A stretch of 64,000 bases of DNA from Galaxea fascicularis (taxonomy: Eukaryota > Cnidaria > Anthozoa > Scleractinia > Euphylliidae). The stretch's first letter is position 1. Every line of letters begins with the position of its first letter. A program made the position numbers and the translations under genes. Below, one piece after another: positions 48,101 through 59,700 of the stretch. The notes under the pieces were generated by a model that was given only the letters and a program-made list of their open reading frames with translations, was not told the DNA's origin and did not search any database. The stretch spans positions 2,351,501-2,415,500 of the forward strand of contig OX419336.1 of assembly GCA_948470475.1 (NCBI GenBank), written 5' to 3'.

Positions 48101-48516
48101 CTTATGGGAGTAAAATGACGTATTTAACTGAACTCCGACCGGTGAAACAAGTAATTATGCAATTATGCACAAAACTATAAATTTGCGTGCGCAATTGCGT
48201 GGGGAATTTTTGTGGAAAGATACTGAAGGTTCATTGTAAACCAGATGTGCGGGAAACACAATTTTACCAAGCGAAAATTTAGACGAAAAGTATGGTTAAC
48301 AACAACAAAGAAGAGATTAAATTGGTTAGGCCTTGTTGTGTCAGGTGGCCTAAGAAGAAGTCAATGAAAACTCTTGCTCAAATTTCGTTGACGGCCGCAA
48401 CTCAGGGAAAATACAACAACACTAACTTGCAACTAATCCCGATCAGTACCTGAAAAACCTTACAAAGACCGGAAATAGACCACAATGCACCACTCGCAAC
48501 AGTGTTCAATTCCACG

Positions 48517-51037
48517 TCACTTTTTCCCGCGGTATCCTCTGAATTTCCCGCCATACTTCTTTCCTCGCCCGCGTCCATACACTTTTCTATACGGTGCTTT
48601 ATAATTCCCCCTGTCACTAAACTCTCCGTATCCCCCACGGGAATGGGACTGTCCGGGCCCCCCACGAGGACCGGATTTGCCAACTGCGTATCCTCCCCGA
48701 CTGCCTCGTCTTCCGCCCCGCTTTGTTTCTTTAAGATGCGCAAACTGATTGTCAAAGTCCACACCACTTGCGCTATTCCCTGTAAACTGGAAGCATTTGA
48801 TTGGCGAATCGCTGACAGAATCCCAGTCGATTGCATGTTCGGATTGGTCGCTGTCCCTGTGTTCCGTTTCAGAACTTTGAGATGGAGGGTCTTCGTGTGC
48901 TTTCGCTCTTTCGGCGAACCTGCACAAAAGGGGAAAAGCATTTGTTGACTGGCGACCACATTCTGAATCATTAGTAAGCTGACAAAATTCTCTTGGAAAC
49001 GAATTGAATAGAATACCCCCACTTGATGCAATCCACAGATCCTCGGTCCTCATCTTTGATCTTAATTTTGATCTTAAAGGGTTAATCGTTATCAAATAAT
49101 CGGATAAAATATGCAGTATAAACACGCTCTCCGTCTCGATGCGCAATTTCAGACAAATTATTTAAAATCCATGCTTACTCTCTCTGGTCAACCTTGCTAT
49201 CCTCCTTTCTCCTCTCTTTCACAGTAACTAAAGGAATGAAAGAATAAAAAAGGTATTAGACACACAAGTGACGAGAAACACTGACAGGCGGAGAATCTAA
49301 AGACGTTCAGCCATCGGACTGACTATTCACTCAGTCAAAAGTGCTCTGATGCGGTCACTTTGCGTTTCGCGCTTTCAGTTAAATTGCAAAACCTTAAAAG
49401 TAAGACTTAAAAAGAGGATTTACTAAAGTCAACCTGGCAAAAGGGTGTAGTTGAGGCCTGATTTAGATGTAAAATAATGTGAAATTCGAAAAGCACGAAT
49501 TTTCGAAAACGAATGTAAACTTGTGGCTGTACCAACACGTCCACCACATATTTCTTTGTAAGAATAGTGAAACGGAAACCTAAACATTTTGTCCAGTTTG
49601 ATAACGCTACGCTAAACGCAAATTGTCCAGTCTTACCACTGCAAAATATGTTATGAACCTGGAACAGGCGAGGCTGGTAAGGGAGGGGCAAGGCAAAACG
49701 GGGAGGGGGGTGGGGGCGGGAGTAATAAGAAATGTGGAGTCCAAAGAAATGGCAACTCTCTCCGTTTCTCAAATTATGTCTCCCATGCTGCAACATTGCT
49801 GCGGAGACATGGTTTTTGAGAATATCCGAGAAAGAAGCTACAGTTTCTGACTCATTTCTTTGGACCACCTTCCTTTATCACATTTTTAGCATTTTAATTC
49901 ATTATGATTGTAAACAGCAGTAACTTATTGCAAAGGCGCATTTGAAAACGTTATGTTGAAGAGGGCATATTCGTATTCTCGGTATTGAACTGGATCTAGC
50001 ATGAAGTGGAGGCTCTTGCGGGGGAATCTTTTCATATGTAAATGTATTCCCCGCAAGAGCCTCCACTTCATGCTAGATCCAGTTCAATACCGAGAATACG
50101 AATATGGCCTATTTGCGCGATATAAATAATATTGCTATTGTTGTTACTGTCGTGTACCCGACTACATGCACACTGCTTTTTGTTGTTAGCTCTCAGCTGT
50201 GTGGAAATCAAGAAAGACATGTATGCAGGGTGTCGAAATGACTGATGACTTTGAAAACCAAAGCCAACTTACCTTCCTCCCTCTTTTTAGGAGCGATTCC
50301 TTTCCTTTTCTTTTCTTCCAACTCTTCTTCTGCGTGTTGTTCGTACAACTCCTTCGGAATCTTCTTATTACAAAGGTGACAAACAATACTCAGCTCATCG
50401 CTGTCTTCACTACAGGAATCGCTCCGTCGGCGACGCTTTCTGGTTTGGGAACTTTTCGACAGTGACCGCGGTCGCTTCTTGCGTCTTCCACCAAGCAGAT
50501 CGAGCGCACGTTCGTTTTCGTCCATTTCCGCATCAGATTTTGCTTTTTGAGATCCATACTGCACCATTAGTGAATAATCATCAGAAGACTCACTATCAGA
50601 TTCTATCGTTTCGGTTCTGGAAGCCGTTCCTTTTCTGTCGCGTCTTGTGTAAGATTTCCGTGTAAAACTACCGTCATTTTCACTTTCATTTGTAATGTTC
50701 AGGGGAATATAGTCTTCACAACGTGACGAGGCGTTCCCTGAAATTGTGAAACAGAGAAATGTAAGGTCGATTTTAGAGTGTTTTCAAGCATGTAATTGAT
50801 GAATGCATTTGTTATTTCTTGTCAATCAACTTATCAATAAATTGATTGCTACAACTATCGGTGAAAATGAAAAAAAGAAAAGAAAGATAGCCAGACAGTC
50901 AGTCCATTCCATCAGTAAGTCAGCCCTTATGTCTGCGAGACATCCAATCAGTACGAAAGTTTTGGAAGACAGTCTTTGACAGATTTGTAGACACCATCAG
51001 CTATTCTGTAAGTTGGCAGCCAACCAAACAACCCACT

Positions 51038-51068
<31 letters not shown>

Positions 51069-51171
51069 CAAACAAACAAACAGTCAGTCGATCAATCAAA
51101 TAGTCAGTCAGTCAGTTAATCAGTCAATCAATCAATCAAACAGTCAGTCTGTCAGTCAGTTAATCAGTCAG

Positions 51172-51204
<33 letters not shown>

Positions 51205-51255
51205 TAGTCAGTCAATCAATCAATCAATCAATCAATCAAACAGTCATAAAGGGGG

Positions 51256-51291
<36 letters not shown>

Positions 51292-54200
51292 GAAGTAATA
51301 TACAACAATTTTGGTATTATCAACAGAGTTGATAAAAGTAAATTGACCACCGTACAGGGATTCAATTAGTCAGTCAGTTAATCAGTCAATCAATCAATCA
51401 AACAGTCAGTCAGTCAGTTAATCAGTCAATCAATCAATCAAATAGTCAGTCTGTCAGTCAGTCAATCAGGAAGCAAATCAACTGCCTTTCAAAGAAAAAC
51501 ATTGTAACAAATAATGACATTTACTTGCATATGACAGGTGAGGCGTCTTCTTCTCAGGGCTGGATGACACAAACAAAATAGATAAAGTGAGGACATGGTC
51601 TGTTCACCCGACGAATAAATCTGCAATCACGAGCACTAAAAATAGCTCATCAGAACTTTTCAAGCGGTCACATGGCCAATTTACCTTCAAGACTAAGCAA
51701 GTCTTTTCTGAGCACTCCGAGTGCCTCGAGTGCCCGAGTGAGAAAATGCATGCTAATTTATACTACTGCTTTGGGTTGATGCCAACTCTCTTACGTTCTC
51801 ACACACACTAAGATTTAATTCTGTAGTCCAGCACCAAACTGAGCGTCCGCCCATCGCTCTTCTATATCTGTCTGATGAATGTGGAAGAGAATCTGGGACA
51901 AAAATACCGTCTCCAGCACTATGTAACTACAAAGGACCAACCTATCCACAGTAGGGCGTATGTGTATAGTTTTGTCCTTTCCACACATTGTATTCAGTGT
52001 AATATTCAGGGTGATCAACCACATATCTCATTGCAATGGCCATTTTGAAATTTGTGGAGTTGCTTTCACTTAGACAGCCTCCTCACATACTGGCTCATTT
52101 ATAAAGTTTACTAAGAACAATAGACCCTGATAATGTAATCTCAACTCTGAAAAACTGTAAAATATGAATCTGTGTAAAAAATATTAATCTTTCATACATA
52201 CAGGGTTCTATCTAGGGTATTTGAGGGGTAGAACCCCCCCCCCCCCAAAAAAAAATTGTTATCATTACAATACGTAAGTAACCAAATCGGAAAAATAATT
52301 CAGACGAGGTCAGTATACGTGGAGTAAGTATTCCCTGTCCAGGAAATACCCTGGATCCCCTAGAAAGCTTATGGCCTTTGGTCACTTGAAACATCTCCTC
52401 CAAATGATAGATCCCAGATAGCACCCTGAATTATGAATGGGCATGAAGTCAACTCTGTTAAGAACAGCTCCAGCTGTCTGATGACGAGTGTGCCCATCCC
52501 AGAGAAGAAGTAAAGGGAAGAAGCAAAGAGCATCCTGTCATGACACAATTGACTGTATTGTAACGCAACTTCTAAAACCTCTAACAACCATGTTATAACT
52601 ATAACACAAAATTTAAAAAATCTCACAATTACTTCACTAAAAATTGTGTCAAGTAATAATTATATCAGCCTTCAAAGGCATGAATAAAACTTAAAAAGTA
52701 AACCAAAGGATTGAAAATCTTAACAGAGCAATGATCCCATAGTATCAACTATCCAAGAATTGTTCCACTGTATGTTTCATTTTTTACCAGAACTGTCACT
52801 CCCACTTTCAAATTTGTAAATACAAAATGAGAGATGCGCTTGTATTACATTAGAGTGGTACAATGACCACCAATTGACCAGTTTCGACCAAATAAACAGC
52901 AGAAAAGTTCTTGGAGTATTCAGTCACAGCAAAATCAGATCAAACGTTTCAGTCTTGAAAGAAATATTATTGTTCATGACAAAACGTGCTATTCAGAAGA
53001 TAAGTCAAAATCAAAACATTCATTTTTTTCCTGCAATACCTGAAATTTTGATACTTAGCAGAATAGACCGTTATGAGCTTGCCAAAATCATGGAAAACTG
53101 GACAATAGGAGACAACATAAACAATACCGCTAGCCCTTATGACAAAAGAAGCTACAGATCATAGGGACCAATGAAAATATAGGTCTGGAAGAGCTACAGG
53201 ATTACTCTGAAAAAACATACCTAGGAAGTTTTAGGTTTCACTGTTAACTCTGTAAGTTAATTAAATCACTGCCAGTTTCACATTTACCTTTACTCTCTCT
53301 TCTTTTTTTTGCCAGTAGATTTTTTAACTTTCAAACAATACAAAAACCCCTGGCCTATCACATTTAGAAACCAATATATAAGTGCAGTTGTAAAGCCAGT
53401 GTCAATAATAATTATTTATTTGAGTGCGAAATGAAGGTAGATTTTGACTCACTCATTATAGGAACCGAAGACTACTCTAACAAGTCACAAAACTTAATAA
53501 ACTCTCAAGAGAAACGCTTGACCTATTCTGCATTCACAAGGTAAAAGAAGACAAATTCAAGACCTTGATGAATCAAGCCAGCCGTAGACTCCTGAACTTT
53601 CATCCACTTTCTCATTTTCATATCCACTGTGTTCACTCTTTGATTCTGTTCTTAGGGCTGCCCCGTTATTTCTACCATGTGTTCTGGAACCTTGATCAAA
53701 GCTTCTAGAACTGCTTGCCAAAGGTCTAGCATATTGATCAAGACCTCTGGAAGGTCTTATGCTCTTTTCAAAATCAAGATTGCTCTTGGCTGAATCTGTT
53801 GGTTGGATGTTTTTTTGATGGAGCTTCTTTTCAGCTAGAGGCGAACTCTGAAGCACTACTTTCAAGTGTTTTAATACTCTGCTTTCACCGGTTTTCTTTA
53901 GGTAAATCGAAGACCCTGGCTTTGCACATGACGGGGAACTGAAACAAGGAGCAGCCTAAGTTCAGAACATTGAATTCCATTAAATCAAGTGTTAACTTTA
54001 CTTCTACCACTAAAAAACCAGTATTATTGTTAGGCAACTTAACAAATTGAGTGTAGTTTAGCATTGTCTGTACTCTTACCAACAATGATATTCGTCATCA
54101 CAGTGGTCAAAATGTTCTGGACTCACAAGGCGCAGTCAAATGAGTCCACAACACATTTTGATCACTGTAATGAACAATGTTGTTGTCGATAAGAGTACCA

Positions 54201-56708
54201 ACAAGACTAAACCACATTAGATTTGTTTTTTTATCGCAATATTGGCATCAACGAAAAAGTTTATTCCAGAGCGTGAGAGATGAAAAAGGCATTGCGTGAC
54301 AAGTTGATGCGAGCAGCGTTGTCTAGACTCTTATCGAAAACGGCAAATAAGCCAATCAGATTGCGAGATTTCCAGCAATTGCGGTAAAAATAAAGGATGT
54401 ACATTCCTGAGGACAGAGCAATTTTCCATTGAGTGTCATAAAACCATATCCATTATAAGTAATTGCTCCAGTTAATGGTGACTGACACAAACAGCACAAC
54501 GAACCAATCAGAATTCAAACTGATGGAACTGGTGCAATTAAGTATGTGAAAATGAGCACATGCAAGTTGAGAATGCATGCAAAAATGCACATGTTTAGTG
54601 AGCCAATCACTCCCTAGCAAAGCAAGACCAAAGAAAACAAGAATTGATTTTGACACTCAATGAAAAATGCTGTAAGCTCTGGAATGTGTTTTATTCTAGT
54701 TCAGCCAAAGTAACTGATAAACATGACATAATTTTCAGTTGAGTTTAATTTAAATTATATGTAAATATAAGAAAAATAAGGATTTATTTTCAGTGTCCTA
54801 ACACTGTTTGGATCAATTTTATAAAAAGTGTTGTTAACATTGTGTAATATCCTGTTCTTTTTCCATTTAAAGCCTATAATTATCTGTAGATAACTGGGTA
54901 ATTGACTTTGTTAATATTTGAAGCAGCATATTCCTTTGATTGTTTGTCCTGAGTTGTGCTAGTTCTGCGTGTTTCAACAGAGATCCAAACATTCACCTGC
55001 TCACACTTGGCTCAGTTCTCTGACTGTGTGATTGTGACGGCTGCGGAGATGAGGGTTCACCTTGGCAGTCCGACGCATGGGCCTCAATCTCCTTTGAAGA
55101 AAAGTGCTGATAGCACAGTGGACACTGAACTGCAGAATCCTTCCATGTGGTTTTGGTTATCTCTTCAGGCTTATTTGTAGCCACACTAAGTAAAAGACCA
55201 AAATAAAGAGAGAAAATATGAGTTTTATAACATCAACATGGCTGGAGCTTGTAACCAAACATGGATTTGACACAACCTCCAATTGGCTTAGTGGAAGGGA
55301 ATCACTCCCCCGTAATTCCTACGGGGCAATTACGAATTATGCAAAAACAAAACAAAACAAAACAACTTTTAGCCGTTTTTTTGAAATAATATAACAAATA
55401 ACTTATTGAACTTGAATGTTCAGTCTTTACGGGGCTTGATGTATTAATATGACAAGGCCTCAGTTTCAGATTTTCCCATTAAGACCTCACTGTTGGTTAA
55501 TAAGTAGTCAGTATTGACCACAGAGTTTCCGCCTGTGCGACAAAGACATGCAAGCATAACAAAATTGGAGGAGAAACTGCATGTGAAGTGCAAAATAAAC
55601 ACAAGCTCACTGCACAAGTGGGAACTAGCACAACATAAGTGTTGACATCCTGCCTGCAAAACTTATCTGGAACCCTGAACCATGGTTCATACAGGTGAAA
55701 AGAGCTTTTATTCAAGGACTTTTCCAGGACTTTTCCAGGACTTTATCACAAAATTCAAGGAGTCCATCTGATCACAGCATTTGCATAAGGCCTTTTTCCT
55801 GTCACCTTTGAATGCAGTCACCCAACATTTGTAGAGGGAATTACTTTCCCAGTACCGATTAAATATATGCAGTTTCTTCTTTGGCCTTTTGAATTCATTT
55901 GATAATAAAATGAAGAGCGCCAAAGTTGAATAAATTTCACGCTTCAAGCGATCAACAAGCTACATTTCCCTTGTGGTTTTGTTTGCTTGGAGGGGGGCTT
56001 CACAATACACTTGGGAAACCCTATTGGAAGGCGCGGTTACTTAGATCTTTTGAATAAGAAACACCGAATTGTCCTGATATAAAAGCCTTGTCTTTTTTGA
56101 GACTTCAAAAGCGTTTCTCGGGTGATGTGATACAATCTTTTTCATCTTTTGATCTGAAAATGAACGCATTTTGCTTTAGTCTCAAGTATTCAAGGACTTC
56201 TTCATAACATTCAAGCACTGCACTTACAAATTCAAGGAGTTTTCAAGGACAAACTCATTTTCAAGGAGTTTTCAAGGACCAAGCAGCTTTTCAAGGAGTT
56301 TTCCAGGCCCGTGCGAACCATGTGAACATAAACACAAGTATACAAATACTCAGCAGCATTCAGTGTCTGAATGTGGCATTGTCCTTACTGCCAAGTGGCA
56401 TAGGCTTTTAAGCTGTCAAGACTGCTCATGAAGGAACTGGGCTTAAAGAAATAGCGCTGACATACAAATAGATAACGGTAATGGTAATGGATTTATATAC
56501 CGCATTTTCTATGTATATATATTCAAATGCGGTTTACATTATCCAACCCACCCAAGCCATGAAATCATGAAATAGCAGAAAGACCAGACCAGCACACCGG
56601 GAACTCCATGCCCTACTCTTTCCGATTAGTGTGTGGGTTCTTTAACGTCCCACAAGGTTTATCGTCCTTATCCGAGAAGACTAGAAAGTCTAACAATTTG
56701 CAGATGTC

Positions 56709-56741
<33 letters not shown>

Positions 56742-59700
56742 AAAGACCCTGAGTGTTGGTCTGGCCGGGGATCGAACCCACGACCTCCCGCACGGTAGTC
56801 CGGCACTCTACCAACTGAGCCAACCGGTCGGCGTGGATACATGAACAGCCATTCAAGCTTATGTAAGAGTCACCATACAAAGGTACAAAATATGAGGTAC
56901 AAAGCTTCACTCTTGAAACAACAAAAAGATGCCTTGTTGTACCTTGATGAAGTGGCTTCTCGCGATCTCCCTCCTCTTGTTAACATCTGCTGTCTTCTCA
57001 TTGCTGCTACAGCGGCTTTTTCTGCCGCCTCTGAACGTGTTAGTCGGACATGCAGACTATTATCGCTGACCTCATCAATAGTGAATAGTTCATCTCTACT
57101 TAACTTTTCAGCTCTTTGCTTACGCAAAGGCCTTGCTGCTAAACATGAACTACCTCTGGTTCCTGTCTCTTGTACAGTGTTTGTGATCAGTTTATGGGAG
57201 GTTGATTCTGCGTCAGACAGTGCTTGGGATGGTAATAAGGTTTCACTTTCTGTTGTCATAGTTTCAAGGACACTCTTCCCAAGAATTTCTTGAGTCTCAC
57301 TTTGTGTCATGACAGACTGAAAATCAAGTGGATTTACATCATCTGACATAGCCTCATCCCTACCTTGGCCAATGGATGAACTACGTTTCATGTTACTATC
57401 TTCCCTTGATGAAGACATCTCATAACCAACTGAGGCATCTTTGATTGGTGGATGAAGTGAAATGAGTGATTGGGAGAGATTGCTTTCATCGTCTGAATCA
57501 TCATCAAAAGGTTGCAGGATGCTTTCATGCTTTCGACGTTGAATAAAACCTGACTGGTTGTCATCACTGTCAACATTAGCTTCCACTGACCTTTCACCTT
57601 TACTCAATAAAGTGTCACCGTCACATGTATTTTCATCTGCCTTGGATTTACTCATTGCTTGTTCATCCTCCTGAAACATCTGATCTGACAGATTAGCTAC
57701 ATTAGTGTGAATTTCACTCATGTTAGAATCCAAAACAACATTGGCACCAAACAAAATGTCGGATGTACCAGAACCATTTGCAGCAGAGGTTTCTGTAAGT
57801 GAACTACTAAACTGAGATTGAATTTTAGATGTTCTGTCATTATCTTCATCTCCTAAACTGGATTGACTTGATGTTTGCATTGTTACTGATGGTGCATCAG
57901 GCACTTGATTTGCAGTTTTACTGGTCCCTGTGACCGTCTCATCTGAAGTACCATCATTCCTGGCTGCTCTTTCTGTTTTCTTTGTGGATGAATTTAGCGT
58001 AGAGGGCATAACTTTATCTAGGTAAGATGTCATCAAGTTTCCATCATCACTGTCACTGTCTACTTTACATGGTGCCGATGTATCATGTGTAGCTGCACTT
58101 GTTGTTGAAGAAGCTGATGCTTGACTTACAAGATTTGCTGAGCTTCTCAAGGTTCTTCTTTGATAGCAAAGTTCTTGTTCTAATTGTGTTTTAACATCTG
58201 TGGTTTTTGCTGCAGAGATATAGATAAAAGTAAGAAATCAACATATTAAAATCTACCGCAGACAAGTAGAAAGATAGTTTTTGTTCCAAGTTATTCAACT
58301 CTGGGTGAAAGATTCAAACATGTGAAAGTCTGTCATAGCTGTGGAAAGAGAAATTTAAGCTTCAATAGCTGACTTTGTCCAGTGAACTGAAAGCTGGTGA
58401 TTTTATCAGCATGTAATAACCCAGTGAATGAAGTATTAAATATAATAGACATGGATGATGGTGGCTCAAAATTGAGCATAATGCAGGAGCTTTAAAGCCT
58501 TTATACACTAACATCAAAATTTAAATTCTCATTTGTTGTCCCTTCACATTTGCTATAGAGGTAGTGGGGAGAAATAATTTCTACATACTACTTTAACAGT
58601 TATTGTTAAAATATCAAACAACTTCATCTTGTGAGGTCCTATCCTTACAGTCTTTCCTGTAAAACCGTGAACACCAGAAATATCTATGGAATGTTATTGT
58701 GTTTCAAGTAAAAAGCCAATCACGCGTGAGAAAGCTAAACCGCAAACAGTAACGGTAATTAGGTTGTGGTTTTATGTTGCTTCTGATTGGTCGCGAAACA
58801 ATGAACATTCCAGAAATTTTTTCTGGTGTTCACGGTTTTACAGGAAAGACTGTAATTCTCATGACTGCTCTGTTTTGCCAAGCATTGATATTACAAGGAG
58901 AAATTTGATGCTGATCACTCTCAGGATTTGCAGGGTTAATACAGTATCTTGGAGCATTTCTTATGTAACTCAAAGTGGCACAGAGTAGAATCAATAATTA
59001 TTGTCAACACATATCCACACATTCTATTACAGAAGGGAGCTCCAGAACTAAGAAAATGTTTCAACAGTGTAACTTCACAAAAGTTAAAAAAAAAACATTT
59101 AGTTGAAAGAGTTAACAACAATTCGGTCACCGCTACTTGTGGATCCAATAAGAAGAGAAAGTTTAAAACTGACTTTGTGATGGCACAATGACTGGGGAGA
59201 TAATAATATTGGCACTAAATCAGATTTCTAGTTTCGGAGTTTCTTCTGAAGAAAGTCACCCTCTTCCTCCATCATCTGTTACCAACAGCTACTTAAATTG
59301 CTTACCAGTTCGTGGCATTCCCCTGACAAAAGCTGAGCTTTTTCCTCCAAAGGGAGAGGAGGCTTTCCCAGGTAGTTGAACATCCAATGATTTTCCTTGT
59401 GTTTTCCCACATGACACAGGGTTACCCCAAGGTACAAGTGTGCGGACCTTGGACTGCGCCAAATGCAGTTGGATTCTGTACTTTTCAAACATCTTGATGA
59501 TCAGTAAGGTGTATTCTGCCAAGTCAAATCCCGGAGGAGCAAAGTACAGATTTGCCTTCATGGCTTCTTTCAATGTTGTGGGTCTGCATCTGGATTTCTT
59601 GTATCGCCGTGCAAGACGTACATGAAGCAACCCTGTAGACTATGGACAAGTCACATCGCCAGTCAGCTACAAACTAATTCTTTGGACAATTCAAGAGATA

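Larger units (their letters stand above)
46330..48516. other. Intergenic region upstream of GPCR 2 and downstream of the RAP80-like gene
   Basis: Contains the foldback element at 46889 and a candidate poly(A) signal for the RAP80-like gene. An open frame of 81 codons at 47152-47397 (- strand) shows no recognisable domain. Nothing else supported. Confidence 0.5.

Noticed and set aside
49407..49868. 153-codon frame on the minus strand
   Set aside because: Runs through a hairpin repeat in a RAP80-like intron; phase and splice sites do not fit the gene.
51037..51475. Regularly spaced repeats, CRISPR-like at first sight
   Set aside because: Four-base units with no spacers; this is a microsatellite in a eukaryotic intron.
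51820..51895. Possible extra RAP80-like exon with a GTAAGA donor
   Set aside because: It would need entry after one base and end in phase 0, which conflicts with both neighbours; the 35-base exon at 51525-51559 fits exactly instead.
52369..52626. Hydrophobic 85-codon frame on the minus strand
   Set aside because: Overlaps a MITE end, no family match, and cannot be spliced in phase into the RAP80-like model.
56755..56833. tRNA-like sequence on the minus strand
   Set aside because: The anticodon and T arms look tRNA-like, but it lies in an intron and continues into a SINE body.
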